Shown here piece after piece: positions 54,063 to 62,962 of a DNA stretch of 64,000 bases; position 1 is the stretch's first letter, and every line of letters begins with the position of its first letter. Source of the DNA: Psychrobacillus psychrodurans (GTDB lineage: Bacteria; Bacillota; Bacilli; Bacillales_A; Planococcaceae); NCBI RefSeq assembly GCF_027563345.1, contig NZ_JAMKBK010000002.1, one strand, 5' to 3'. The notes under the pieces are model-generated. The model saw only the letters and a program-made list of their open reading frames with translations. It was not told the origin of the DNA and searched no databases. A program made the translations under genes and the position numbers.

Positions 54063-54303
54063 ACTGACGAGTTTGTTATGATTAAGATATAAAGTGAAAC
54101 TTCTATTATTGGGAATTTTTTCATCCCCATTAATGGAAAAAAGAACTCAGGCAATTCCTGAGTGACCAACATCTTGTTGGTCCGAACCAATCGGCGAATT
54201 ACAGGTTGTTTATTATCACCATTTCCTTTGATTTTCTTTTGAAAAGTTGAGGTGGTAGTATTTCCGCCTGTTAAACCGGAATAGAATAGAGGAGGTTTTC
54301 AAA

Positions 54304-54624
54304 ATGAGTCAAGATACAGAGCAAGATATGAAGGATAGTATGATGGCCGCTCTTGAGAATGTTATCGACCCTGAACTAGGTATTGATATTGTCAATTTAG
54401 GTTTAGTATATGATGTACAATTAGCAGATGAAGATATTGCAAAAGTTACTATGACATTAACATCCATCGGATGCCCAATGGGTCCACAGATTGTCGATCA
54501 AGTAAAAACTGCTCTTGGTGAACTACCTGAAGTAAAAGATACAGATGTAAATATTGTCTTCAACCCACCATGGTCAAAAGACAATATGTCCCGCTACGCT
54601 AAAATAGCTCTTGGGGTAAGGTAA
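54304..54624 (+). CDS. yitW: MIP18/DUF59 iron-sulfur assembly protein (YitW-like)
   Basis: 106 residues forming a single DUF59/MIP18 domain: ALENVIDPELGIDIVNLGLV, VTMTLTSIGCPMGPQIVDQV and VNIVFNPPWSKDNMS. The conserved Cys in GCPMG is the expected metal or cluster contact. Relatives (SufT, PaaD) help deliver Fe-S clusters. AGGAGG precedes ATG 54304. A perfect 15-bp terminator stem follows. Confidence 0.9.
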   Translation: MSQDTEQDMKDSMMAALENVIDPELGIDIVNLGLVYDVQLADEDIAKVTMTLTSIGCPMGPQIVDQVKTALGELPEVKDTDVNIVFNPPWSKDNMSRYAKIALGVR

Positions 54625-54641
54625 TAAAATATACCATATAT

Positions 54642-54677
54642 AATAAAAGTCGAATCATCCAAGATTCGACTTTTATT
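54642..54677. terminator. Intrinsic terminator after yitW
   Basis: AATAAAAGTCGAATC (54642-54656) and GATTCGACTTTTATT (54663-54677) are perfectly complementary; T-rich on both strands, so it can act both ways. Confidence 0.9.
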
Positions 54678-54773
54678 ATGGAGTTCAACTAAATCTAAAC
54701 TGATTACCTCCCACAGCAACTTGAAGTAAACCCAACCCATTCCGAACTCAACCAAATAAAATCTTACCAATAA

Positions 54774-54805
54774 AAAAAGCCACTGAAATATTTCAGCAGC
54801 TTCGT
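54774..54805 (-). terminator. Intrinsic terminator for fnr (minus)
   Basis: On the minus strand, AGCTGCTGAAA and TTTCAGTGGCT form the stem (one mismatch), followed by seven T. It starts 3 bp after the fnr stop. Confidence 0.85.
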
Positions 54806-54808
54806 ATA

Positions 54809-55504
54809 CTAGTCAATCCGACAAATATGAAGTGGGCAGTTATCACATTCTACTTCCGTTCGTAAAAACTGTAAATCATGAATCGTAATCATTCCCTTGT
54901 CTAAAGATAGCACATCTTTTTTCTTTAGATCATTTAAAATTCGGTTTACGACCTCTCTACTTGTCGCACAGAAGTTGGCTAGCTCCTGATTGGTCATAGC
55001 ATAGTCAATGAGAATGCTTCCATCCTCCCGTTTGATCCCATAAGTATTTGTTAATCGTATTAATGTGGATAATAAAGCACCCTTTTTCCCATGAAGCAAC
55101 AAGTCTCTAAAGCGTGTCTCGTTTTTCAAACTATGCATTTGCATTACTTGAATCCATTCCATCATGAGAGACGAACAATCTGATAAGTATTTTTCCAACG
55201 TTGTGCGTGGTAATACTAATAATTGAGTTGTTTCTATCGCATTAGCTGAGACAGAATGATAAATAGTTTCGCAGAAAATAGATGTTTCTCCGATAAATGT
55301 ATTATTTCCTGTAATTCGTAAAGTCAACATCTTACCGCTCTCAGTATCCTTACTAATGCGTACTGTACCTGTTTTGATGAGGTAGACATCTTCTGCACTT
55401 TCACCTTCTAAGAAAACAGGACGATCCTTATCTACTTTTAAGTTGGTTCCAAATTGTTCGAACAGTGCATGTATACCCTGTGAATTGGAGCTATGTTCAT
55501 TCAT
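54809..55504 (-). CDS. fnr: Crp/Fnr-family regulator, Fnr with C-terminal cluster
   Basis: Oxygen- or redox-sensing transcription activator, 231 residues. The N-terminal cyclic-nucleotide-binding-like barrel covers about 20-125; the C-terminal helix-turn-helix has NQELANFCATSREVVNRILN. Three C-terminal cysteines, C220-x2-C223-x4-C228 (CDNCPLHIC), have the spacing of the 4Fe-4S ligands of B. subtilis Fnr. This differs from E. coli FNR, whose ligands are mainly N-terminal. I choose the ATG complementary to 55502-55504, preceded by AAAGGAAG; the in-frame extension to 55603 lacks one. It is divergent from the clpB-like gene. Confidence 0.87.
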   Translation of the reverse strand: MNEHSSNSQGIHALFEQFGTNLKVDKDRPVFLEGESAEDVYLIKTGTVRISKDTESGKMLTLRITGNNTFIGETSIFCETIYHSVSANAIETTQLLVLPRTTLEKYLSDCSSLMMEWIQVMQMHSLKNETRFRDLLLHGKKGALLSTLIRLTNTYGIKREDGSILIDYAMTNQELANFCATSREVVNRILNDLKKKDVLSLDKGMITIHDLQFLRTEVECDNCPLHICRID

Positions 55505-55608
55505 AAATATTACTTCCTTTCCTTCATTCACATTCGTTTTCATGTGCACTTTCTTATATAATAGCATATTTAGAATATATATTAGAGAAATACTATTGGC
55601 CATATTTC

Positions 55609-55661
55609 TTTACAAAGTTATTATTAAGGACTTATACTTATAATAGTCAAAGAAGGTCAAA
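55609..55661 (+). promoter_or_regulatory. Promoter and CtsR operator of the clpB-like gene
   Basis: AGTCAAA-GAA-GGTCAAA (55645-55661) matches the CtsR direct-repeat consensus RGTCAAA-NAN-RGTCAAA. It directly follows a promoter with -35 TTTACA (55609-55614), 18 bp, and -10 TATACT (55633-55638), with TATAAT overlapping at 55639-55644. CtsR bound here would block transcription until heat or protein stress. Confidence 0.88.
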
Positions 55662-55687
55662 CTAATTTCATAAGGAGAGGTTTGCAT

Positions 55688-57823
55688 ATGCAAATGAAAC
55701 AACAAGATGAAAAAAGTCCTTTAGAAACGTACGGTAGAAATCTAGTAACTGCAATTAAAGAGGGGAAAATGGATCCTGTTATTGGTCGCGATCAAGAAAT
55801 TAGAGATGTTATTCGTATCCTTTCAAGAAAAACGAAAAATAATCCTGTACTAATTGGAGAACCAGGGGTAGGGAAAACAGCTATTGTAGAAGGTTTGGCA
55901 CAGCGAATTGTGCGTAAAGATGTACCAGAAGGATTGAAAGAGAAGGAAATCTTTGAGCTTGATATGAGTTCCTTAATCGCCGGTGCAAAATATCGAGGGG
56001 AATTTGAAGAACGTCTTCAAGCGGTATTAAAGCAAGTGAAAGATAGTGAAGGACAAATTATTTTGTTTATCGATGAAATTCACACAATAGTTGGTGCTGG
56101 AAAATCTGATGGTGCAATGGATGCTGGGAATATGCTTAAACCAATGCTAGCACGAGGTGAGCTACATTGTATTGGAGCTACGACACTTGATGAATATCGA
56201 ATGTATATTGAAAAAGATCCAGCTTTAGAAAGACGCTTTCAACAAGTAATGGTAAGAGAACCTTCAATAGAAGATACAGTATCTATTTTACGTGGACTTA
56301 AAGAACGCTTTGAGCTACACCATGGTGTGCGTATACATGATCGAGCAATCGTTGCAGCAGCCGAGCTTTCTAATCGCTATATTACAGAAAGGTTTTTACC
56401 TGATAAAGCAATCGACTTAGTCGATGAGGCATGTGCAATGATTCGAACAGAAATCGATTCAATGCCACAGGAGCTCGATGAAGTTACAAGAAAAATGATG
56501 CAGCTTCAAATTGAAGAACAAGCATTAATGAAAGAAAAAGATGATGCAAGTAAGAAAAGACTAGAACAACTGCGTAAAGATTTGAAAGAACTAGAGGCTT
56601 CGACTAGTGAAATGCGAAATAAATGGCAATTAGAAAAAGAAGCCATTCAAGTAATACAGCAAAAACGAGAAGTACTGGATCGCTATCGTCGAGAATTAGA
56701 AGAAGCTGAAAACCAATACGACTTAAACAAAGCTGCTGAGCTTCGTCACGGGAAAATTCCTACATTAGAAAAAGAACTTCAAGTATATGAAAATCAAATC
56801 AATGAAGATTCAGAAACACGGTTATTGCGCGAAGAAGTAACGGCAGAAGAAATTGCCTCAATCGTATCCAGATGGACGGGAATTCCTGTTACGAAACTTG
56901 TTGAGGGCGAAAGAGAAAAACTTTTAAGGCTGAAAGAAACACTAGGAGAGCGCGTAGTGGGACAAGACCAAGCAGTTCAATTAGTTACAGAAGCTGTGTG
57001 GCGTGCAAGAGCGGGTATTAAGGATCCAAATAAACCAATTGGCTCTTTTCTATTCTTAGGACCTACTGGTGTCGGAAAAACGGAACTTGCTAAATCACTA
57101 GCAGCTAATTTGTTTGATTCTGAGGAGCACTTTATCCGTATTGATATGTCTGAATACATGGAAAAACATAGTGTTTCCCGTTTAGTTGGCGCGCCGCCAG
57201 GATATGTCGGTTATGAGGAAGGTGGCCAATTAACCGAAGCTGTACGTAGAAATCCATACTCAGTAGTGTTGCTAGATGAAATAGAAAAAGCGCATCCAGA
57301 TGTTGCTAATATTTTATTGCAATTGATGGACGATGGAAGAATTACTGATAGCCAAGGAAGAATTGTTAACTTTACGAATACCATTGTTATTTTAACTTCC
57401 AATATTGGTTCAGTATATTTAGCGAATACAACGGGGGAAGTCTCTGAACAAGAAGAAAATCTTGTTATGAGTGCATTACGTGAGCATTTTAAACCGGAAT
57501 TATTAAATCGATTAGATGACATCATTATGTTCCACTCATTGACAACGCACCACTTTATTAAAATTACGGAAAAATACGTGAAACAACTTCAAAAACGATT
57601 ACAGCAACAAGAAATTGAGTTGCAGGTGGATAGCTCAGTGACACAGTGGATTGTTGAAGAAGGAACAGATGCTGCATTTGGAGCGAGACCATTAAAGCGT
57701 TACATCCAACGTTATTTAGAAACAGCAGTGGCCAAACTTCTAATCGGAGGTACCGTTCTTCCCGGCAGCAAAATAGTGGCTATAATGGAAGAAGATAAAC
57801 TAAAAATATCGATTGAGAGCTAA
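55688..57823 (+). CDS. clpB: ClpB-type disaggregase lacking the N-terminal domain
   Basis: Hsp104-family AAA+ chaperone that threads aggregated protein through its pore with DnaK help. Two complete AAA modules: Walker A1 GEPGVGKT (about 57-64), Walker B1 ILFIDEIHTI, Walker A2 GPTGVGKT (about 458), Walker B2 VVLLDEIEKAHPD, and the pore loops AKYRGEFEER and GAPPGYVGYEEG. A long coiled-coil M-domain (about 258-385) marks it as ClpB rather than ClpC or ClpE. It has 711 residues versus the usual ~860: the ~150-residue N domain is absent, and AAA-1 begins at residue ~10. The start is ATG 55688, seven bases after GGAGAGG. The CtsR box is just upstream. Confidence 0.92.
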   Translation: MQMKQQDEKSPLETYGRNLVTAIKEGKMDPVIGRDQEIRDVIRILSRKTKNNPVLIGEPGVGKTAIVEGLAQRIVRKDVPEGLKEKEIFELDMSSLIAGAKYRGEFEERLQAVLKQVKDSEGQIILFIDEIHTIVGAGKSDGAMDAGNMLKPMLARGELHCIGATTLDEYRMYIEKDPALERRFQQVMVREPSIEDTVSILRGLKERFELHHGVRIHDRAIVAAAELSNRYITERFLPDKAIDLVDEACAMIRTEIDSMPQELDEVTRKMMQLQIEEQALMKEKDDASKKRLEQLRKDLKELEASTSEMRNKWQLEKEAIQVIQQKREVLDRYRRELEEAENQYDLNKAAELRHGKIPTLEKELQVYENQINEDSETRLLREEVTAEEIASIVSRWTGIPVTKLVEGEREKLLRLKETLGERVVGQDQAVQLVTEAVWRARAGIKDPNKPIGSFLFLGPTGVGKTELAKSLAANLFDSEEHFIRIDMSEYMEKHSVSRLVGAPPGYVGYEEGGQLTEAVRRNPYSVVLLDEIEKAHPDVANILLQLMDDGRITDSQGRIVNFTNTIVILTSNIGSVYLANTTGEVSEQEENLVMSALREHFKPELLNRLDDIIMFHSLTTHHFIKITEKYVKQLQKRLQQQEIELQVDSSVTQWIVEEGTDAAFGARPLKRYIQRYLETAVAKLLIGGTVLPGSKIVAIMEEDKLKISIES

Positions 57824-57834
57824 TCGGTAAATAT

Positions 57835-57880
57835 ACCATAGATAACTCACCTATAAATTGTGGTTTATCTATGGTTTTTT
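57835..57880 (+). terminator. Intrinsic terminator after clpB
   Basis: ACCATAGATAA (57835-57845) and TTATCTATGGT (57865-57875) pair perfectly, followed by six T. The following 57881-58026 contain no gene I recognise. Confidence 0.9.
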
Positions 57881-58026
57881 GATGAAAAGAAATATATGCT
57901 CTAGCACCAAGCTTTCTCGTATAGCCGATGATCCCTCTCGTGTATATGAGCGTTTCTATCTTGAATAGCTTATAATCGCTTTCATATAAAAATGGACATG
58001 CAAAATCCAAAGGAATTTTAGGGATA

Positions 58027-58062
58027 TAAAAAACAGCCTCCCAAGAAGGAAGGCTGTTTTTT
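58027..58062 (-). terminator. Intrinsic terminator of the DUF2929 gene (minus)
   Basis: AAAACAGCCTCCC and GGAAGGCTGTTTT form the stem, with T-runs on both strands; it overlaps the stop codon of the minus-strand gene. Confidence 0.88.
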
Positions 58063-58249
58063 AGTGATGTGCTTTAGCTACTGGTTCGTTTGGAATGATT
58101 GCAGCAATGATTAAAACCATAATTGCAACTGGAATGGACATGATAATACCATTCATGAATACAAACTCAACGTTTTGAACGGAACTTACTACGTAATTTA
58201 ACATAGAAACTAAAAGTACTGACCAGACAAATGTCATTATATATTGCAT
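58061..58249 (-). CDS. Small DUF2929 membrane protein (YjzD-like)
   Basis: 62 residues with two membrane helices (MTFVWSVLLVSMLNYVVSSV and IIMSIPVAIMVLIIAAIIP) and a short polar tail rich in His. It resembles B. subtilis YjzD in sequence and lies near the fabH locus as a small divergent gene. GAGGTG lies eight bases before the start. Function is unknown. The upstream side faces the fabH promoter, about 90 bp away. Confidence 0.78.
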   Translation of the reverse strand: MQYIMTFVWSVLLVSMLNYVVSSVQNVEFVFMNGIIMSIPVAIMVLIIAAIIPNEPVAKAHH

Positions 58250-58339
58250 GTAATTTCACCTCAGGCGCTAATTTTATATATGTATCATACCATAGCATAG
58301 CATATTACAAAAGAATATTTGGTAAAAGAAACTCTGTTG

Positions 58340-58385
58340 TTGAAAAATATACATAAATTCGTTATTATTAATACCAGGTACTAAT
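58340..58385 (+). promoter_or_regulatory. fabH promoter with FapR operator
   Basis: TTGAAA (58340-58345), a 17-bp spacer and TATTAT (58363-58368) form a SigA-type promoter. The dyad ATTAATACC-A-GGTACTAAT (58367-58385) matches the FapR box ATTAGTACC(T/A)GGTACTAAT with one change and covers the start site. FapR repression is relieved by malonyl-CoA, tying fatty acid synthesis to precursor supply. Confidence 0.92.
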
Positions 58386-58413
58386 AATAGATTATAAGAA
58401 AAGAGGAACATTC

Positions 58414-59349
58414 ATGAATGCAGGAATAATTGGTTTAGGTACATATGCACCTGAACATATTTTGACAAATGAAGACCTTGAGAAAAGAATGGATACATCT
58501 GATGAATGGATAAGAACGATGACTGGTATAGAAGAACGTAGAATTGCAGAATCAGAAGAAAACACTTCTCATATGGCGGTGAAAGCTGCAAAAGAGGCAA
58601 TAAAAGATGCAGGAATTAATGCAGATCAAATTGGCTTAATAATTGTAGCAACGGTAACTCCAGATCGACCATTTCCAAGTGTTTCAACTATGCTACAAGA
58701 ACAACTTGGTGCAACAAATGCCGCTGCAATGGATTTGTCGGCAGCATGTGCAGGATTTATATATGGGATAGTAACAGCGAAGCAATTTGTTGAGTCTAAT
58801 ACTTACTCACACGTGCTTGTAGTCGGAGTAGAAAAACTATCTAAAATTACTAATTGGGAAGATAGAAACACAGCAGTTTTGTTTGGAGATGGTGCTGGTG
58901 CTGCGATAATAGGCAAAGTTTCTGAAGGTCGTGGTATTTTATCCTTCGAGCTTGGTGCTGATGGTAGTGGAGGCAAGCATTTATCGCAAGAAGGTCCGCA
59001 TCTTCAAATGAACGGACGAGAAGTTTTTAAATTTGCTGTAAGACAAATGGGTGAATCTGCCGTAAATGTAATAGAAAAAGCTGGATTAAATAAAGAAGAA
59101 ATTGACATGTTAATTCCACATCAAGCCAATATCCGTATAATGGAATCTTCTAGAGAAAGACTAGGGTTACCTATTGAAAAAATGTCTAAAACGATTCATA
59201 AGTATGGTAATACATCTTCGGCTTCCATACCTCTATCTTTAGATGAAGAAGTGAAAAATGGTAAAGTAAAAGACGATGACGTCATTGTAATGGTTGGTTT
59301 TGGTGGAGGTTTAACTTGGGGCGCAATTGCACTAAAATGGGGAAAATAA
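58414..59349 (+). CDS. fabH: 3-oxoacyl-ACP synthase III
   Basis: Starts fatty acid chains by condensing a short acyl-CoA with malonyl-ACP; in Bacillales the branched acyl-CoAs come from branched-chain amino acid breakdown. The catalytic triad is visible: Cys in DLSAACAGFIYG, His in PHQANIRI, Asn in HKYGNTSSAS. The 311 residues match the family. AGAGGAA precedes ATG 58414. fabF follows 28 bp downstream and is co-transcribed. B. subtilis has two FabH paralogues; the link to fabF indicates the FabHA type. Confidence 0.97.
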   Translation: MNAGIIGLGTYAPEHILTNEDLEKRMDTSDEWIRTMTGIEERRIAESEENTSHMAVKAAKEAIKDAGINADQIGLIIVATVTPDRPFPSVSTMLQEQLGATNAAAMDLSAACAGFIYGIVTAKQFVESNTYSHVLVVGVEKLSKITNWEDRNTAVLFGDGAGAAIIGKVSEGRGILSFELGADGSGGKHLSQEGPHLQMNGREVFKFAVRQMGESAVNVIEKAGLNKEEIDMLIPHQANIRIMESSRERLGLPIEKMSKTIHKYGNTSSASIPLSLDEEVKNGKVKDDDVIVMVGFGGGLTWGAIALKWGK

Positions 59350-59377
59350 ACTTACAATTTGGAAGGATGAATAATTC

Positions 59378-60613
59378 ATGACGAAACGCAGGGTAGTAGT
59401 AACTGGTTTAGGTGCTGTTACACCACTAGGTAATGATATTGAAACAACGTGGTCGGGTATAAAAGAAGGTAAATCTGGTGTAGGTATGCTAACAAGGCTA
59501 GATGCTTCACAATTTGCAGCTAAGGTTGCAGCTGAAGTGAAAGATTTTGATATTGAAAAGTATATCGAAAGAAAAGAAGCACGAAAAATGGATCGTTTTA
59601 CCCATTATGCATTAGCTGCATCTATCATGGCGGTGGAAGACGCAAATCTTACCATTACAGAAGAAGTGGGTCTTCGTACAGGAGTGTGGATTGGCTCTGG
59701 GATTGGTGGAATGGAAACTTATGAGGCTCAATTTCGTGTCTTTTTAGAAAAAGGAGCACGTCGAGTTAGTCCATTTTTTGTTCCAATGATGATTCCAGAT
59801 ATGGCAGCAGGGCAAGTGTCAATTCATTTTGGCGCGAAAGCTATTAATTCATGCTCGGTAACTGCTTGTGCATCCGGTACAAATTCTATTGGAGATGCAT
59901 TTAAGGTGATTGAACGTGGAGATGCAGACGTAATGATTACAGGTGGTGCAGAATCTCCAATTACTCACATGTCGGTAGCAGGATTTGTATCAAATACAGC
60001 ACTTACGTTAAATACTAATCCGGAAAAAGCTTCTCGTCCATTCGATGCCGATCGTGATGGATTTGTAATTGGAGAAGGTGCAGGAATTATTATTTTAGAG
60101 GAATATGAACATGCCGTAGCTCGTGGTGCGAAAATTTATGCAGAAATTATCGGATATGGTTCCACAGGTGATGCGCATCATATTACGGCTCCAGCTCCGG
60201 GTGGAGAAGGAGCAGCACGTGCGATGAAACAAGCATTAGAGGATGCGACAATTACACCAGAGCAAGTCGATTATATAAATGCACATGGAACGAGCACTCC
60301 TTATAATGATCATTTTGAAACAATGGCAGTGAAAACTGTTTTTGGAGAGCATGCATATAATCTTGCGATGAGTTCTACAAAGTCAATGACGGGTCATCTT
60401 CTAGGAGCCGCTGGTGGAGTAGAAGCAATCTTCACTGTTTTAGCATTAAAAGAAGGAATTTTACCACCGACGATGAATCTAGAAACTCCAGATCCAGAAT
60501 GTGATTTAGATTATGTGCCAAATGCCGCTAGAAAAGCGGATATTGAGTTCGCTATGAGTAATTCATTAGGTTTTGGTGGACATAATGCAAGTATTTTATT
60601 CAAAAAAATATAA
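59378..60613 (+). CDS. fabF: 3-oxoacyl-ACP synthase II
   Basis: Elongation condensing enzyme of fatty acid synthesis. The thiolase-fold triad is present: Cys in SVTACASGTNSIGDA, His in YINAHGTSTPYND, and His in SSTKSMTGHLLGAAG. The C-terminal GFGGHNASILFKK is typical. Length 411 equals the usual FabF. AAGGATG-type ribosome binding site before ATG 59378. It is last in the FapR-controlled operon, with a strong terminator after it. Confidence 0.97.
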   Translation: MTKRRVVVTGLGAVTPLGNDIETTWSGIKEGKSGVGMLTRLDASQFAAKVAAEVKDFDIEKYIERKEARKMDRFTHYALAASIMAVEDANLTITEEVGLRTGVWIGSGIGGMETYEAQFRVFLEKGARRVSPFFVPMMIPDMAAGQVSIHFGAKAINSCSVTACASGTNSIGDAFKVIERGDADVMITGGAESPITHMSVAGFVSNTALTLNTNPEKASRPFDADRDGFVIGEGAGIIILEEYEHAVARGAKIYAEIIGYGSTGDAHHITAPAPGGEGAARAMKQALEDATITPEQVDYINAHGTSTPYNDHFETMAVKTVFGEHAYNLAMSSTKSMTGHLLGAAGGVEAIFTVLALKEGILPPTMNLETPDPECDLDYVPNAARKADIEFAMSNSLGFGGHNASILFKKI

Positions 60614-60622
60614 ATTCTTCTC

Positions 60623-60660
60623 AAAAAGCATTTCCAAGTAAAATTTGGAAATGCTTTTTC
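60623..60660 (+). terminator. Intrinsic terminator after fabF
   Basis: AAAAAGCATTTCC (60623-60635) and GGAAATGCTTTTT (60647-60659) pair perfectly. Confidence 0.92.
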
Positions 60661-61003
60661 TTATATATTGTTATTTCATTGCTTTAAAGCGCTGGAACAC
60701 TAGTGTTTTAGAGGGGAGAACAATGAATTTGTTGAAAAATGACGAATGGTTAATCTTTTAAAAAAATAATTTTAACTATTAAAAGAGATCCAAATGTATT
60801 GATTTTACTAGATTCCTAGTATGACTAAATATTCAAAAAAGACAAAATTGGGTAAATAATAAAAAAATAATATTGCGATTGTAATAAAACTGTAATAGAC
60901 TTTATCTTAAGAATTAAATAAACAGAAAAATGTAAAAATTGAATAAGTAATTATCTTGCTAAATTAATAGTTTAGACAAGTGATGATTGAAAGGAGTAAT
61001 ACG
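60661..61003. other. Upstream region of the peptide transporter operon
   Basis: AT-rich. It holds a 12-codon frame (60723-60761) preceded by GAGGGGAGA, probably too short to be a gene, and the ribosome binding site AAGGAG (60991-60996). No convincing promoter hexamer pair could be assigned, although the operon needs one here. Confidence 0.5.
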
Positions 61004-62017
61004 TTGAACAACTTAGATCAGCTTTTAACTATAAAAGACTTACATACTGGGTTTCGCATAAAAGATACATATTATGATGCGGTTGATGGTGTATCCGTAT
61101 CCTTAAGAAAAAATGAAATACTTGCCGTAGTTGGTGAGTCTGGCTGTGGAAAATCTACTTTAGCTACTTCTATAATCGGGTTGTACGATCATAACAAGAC
61201 AAGAGTTCAAGGAGAAATTCTCTATAAAGGGAAAAATCTTGCCCTATTGGAAGAGGAAAAGTTAAATAGTGTTCGTGGGGAAGAAATAGGAATGATTTTC
61301 CAAGACCCATTATCTGCTTTAAATCCTTTGATGAGAATAGGCGAGCAAATTGAAGAGGGGCTTATATATCATACTAAAATGTCAAAACAAGAGCGTACTA
61401 GCCGTGTTTTAGAGCTGTTAAAACAAGTAGGAATTCCCAACCCTGAGCGAATTTCTAGACAGTTTCCACATCAGCTTTCGGGTGGGATGAGACAACGTGT
61501 TATTATTGCGATCGCTATTTCTTGTAAGCCGAATATCATTATAGCTGATGAACCAACAACTGCACTCGATGTTACTATTCAAGCTCAGATTTTGGATTTG
61601 CTGAAAGAACTTCAAAAAGAAACAGGAGCAGGTATTATATTAATCACACATGACTTAGGAGTAGTAGCTGAAACAGCAGACCGTGTTGCAGTTATGTATG
61701 CTGGTCAAATAATTGAAGAGGCTCCCGTAGATGAGTTGTTTGCAAATCCTAGACATCCATACACACGCTCTCTACTAAATTCTATACCACAGATGAATAG
61801 TGAGAATGAAAAGCTTCAAGTAATACAAGGAATGGTCCCATCGTTAGTAAAATTACCGAGAATTGGATGTAGATTCGCAGATCGTATTCCTTGGATTCCA
61901 AAGGAGGCACATGAGGAAAATCCGACCTTGCATGAAGTATCTCCGGGTCATCTCGTTAGATGTACATGCTGGCAGCATTTTCACTTTGAAAGTGAAAAAG
62001 GAGGTAATTCCTTATGA
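61004..62017 (+). CDS. oppD: Oligopeptide ABC transporter ATP-binding protein (OppD/AppD type)
   Basis: First ATPase of a peptide importer, 337 residues. Walker A VGESGCGKST, Q-loop MIFQDPLSALNP, signature LSGGMRQR, Walker B IIIADEPTTALD and switch His in ITHDLGVVAE are complete. The C-terminal oligopeptide-transporter extension has RIGCRFADRIPWIP and CTCWQHF cysteines. I choose TTG 61004, seven bases after AGGAG; the longer in-frame GTG at 60980 would place the ribosome binding site within the gene. It overlaps oppF by 4 bp. In B. subtilis the app operon also follows fabHA-fabF, so AppD is an equally good name. Confidence 0.92.
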   Translation: MNNLDQLLTIKDLHTGFRIKDTYYDAVDGVSVSLRKNEILAVVGESGCGKSTLATSIIGLYDHNKTRVQGEILYKGKNLALLEEEKLNSVRGEEIGMIFQDPLSALNPLMRIGEQIEEGLIYHTKMSKQERTSRVLELLKQVGIPNPERISRQFPHQLSGGMRQRVIIAIAISCKPNIIIADEPTTALDVTIQAQILDLLKELQKETGAGIILITHDLGVVAETADRVAVMYAGQIIEEAPVDELFANPRHPYTRSLLNSIPQMNSENEKLQVIQGMVPSLVKLPRIGCRFADRIPWIPKEAHEENPTLHEVSPGHLVRCTCWQHFHFESEKGGNSL

Positions 62018-62961
62018 GTTTCATGCAAATTAATGACCTAAAAGTGCATTATCCTATCCGTGGAGGATTTTTCAATACAGTAGTGGACAATGTTCCTGCT
62101 GTAGATGGAATAAGTCTAGAATTTGAAAAAGGCAAAGCATACGGATTAGTAGGTGAATCAGGGTGTGGAAAATCCACAACTGGAAAATCTATTATCGGAT
62201 TAGAGAAAATTACATCTGGAAGTATTATTTATGAAGGTGAAAATGTTACAAACAAGGTTAGAGGCAGAAATTCAGCCTATAATCGAGACATACAAATGAT
62301 TTTCCAAGATGCGCATTCTAGTTTGAATCCTCGTAAACGAGTACAGGATATCATCGCAGAACCTATTCGGAACTTCTTAAAACTTTCTCCTGGTGAAGAA
62401 AGAAAAAGAATTAATGAATTATTAGCGATTGTAGGCATGAGTGAAGAAGCAAGATTAAAATACCCTCATGAATTCTCTGGTGGGCAAAAGCAAAGAATTG
62501 GTATTGCGAGAGCAATCGCTAGTAATCCTAAACTAATCATTGCCGATGAACCGGTATCAGCACTTGATTTATCAGTTCAAGCACAGGTTTTAAACTTCTT
62601 AAAAGATATCCAAGATGAGTTTGGATTAAGTTATTTATTTATATCCCATGACCTTGGAGTAGTCAAACATATGTGTGATAACATCTCGATTATGTACAAA
62701 GGACGTTTTGTAGAGTCTGGTAATCGCAAAGACATTTACACAAATCCTCAACATATATATACAAAGAGATTACTTTCGGCAATTCCAGAAGTAAATCCAA
62801 CAAACCGCGAAGAGCGAAAGGAAATACGAAGAGCAGTAGAAGTAGACTATTTAACGAATCATCACGATTATTATGATGAAAATGGAAGGGTATTTGATTT
62901 ACAAACTATTTCCGAAACACATCAAGTAGCAACGAGTGCTCAGAAAAAAGGAGGCATATAG
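62014..62961 (+). CDS. oppF: Oligopeptide ABC transporter ATP-binding protein (OppF/AppF type)
   Basis: Second ATPase of the importer, 315 residues. Walker A VGESGCGKST, Q-loop MIFQDAHSSLNPRKR, signature FSGGQKQR, Walker B IIADEPVSALDLSVQ and FISHDLGVVKHM are intact. It pairs with OppD to drive two permeases. AAAGGAGG lies upstream of ATG 62014, inside the oppD end. The C-terminal tail (about 270-315) is longer and more charged than the canonical one. Confidence 0.93.
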   Translation: MSFMQINDLKVHYPIRGGFFNTVVDNVPAVDGISLEFEKGKAYGLVGESGCGKSTTGKSIIGLEKITSGSIIYEGENVTNKVRGRNSAYNRDIQMIFQDAHSSLNPRKRVQDIIAEPIRNFLKLSPGEERKRINELLAIVGMSEEARLKYPHEFSGGQKQRIGIARAIASNPKLIIADEPVSALDLSVQAQVLNFLKDIQDEFGLSYLFISHDLGVVKHMCDNISIMYKGRFVESGNRKDIYTNPQHIYTKRLLSAIPEVNPTNREERKEIRRAVEVDYLTNHHDYYDENGRVFDLQTISETHQVATSAQKKGGI

Positions 62962-62962
62962 T

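Noticed and set aside
57780..58010. Minus-strand frame with a rough 7-residue repeat (IYTRGII, GYTRKLG)
   Set aside because: It overlaps the clpB end and its terminator and has no ribosome binding site. TCTCGT recurs once at 21 bp (57915, 57936), so it may be a two-unit remnant of a 21-bp array, but two units are not enough to claim.
60723..60761. 12-codon frame with a ribosome-binding-site-like sequence before the peptide transporter operon
   Set aside because: Too short to support as a gene; no attenuator or codon enrichment indicates a leader peptide.
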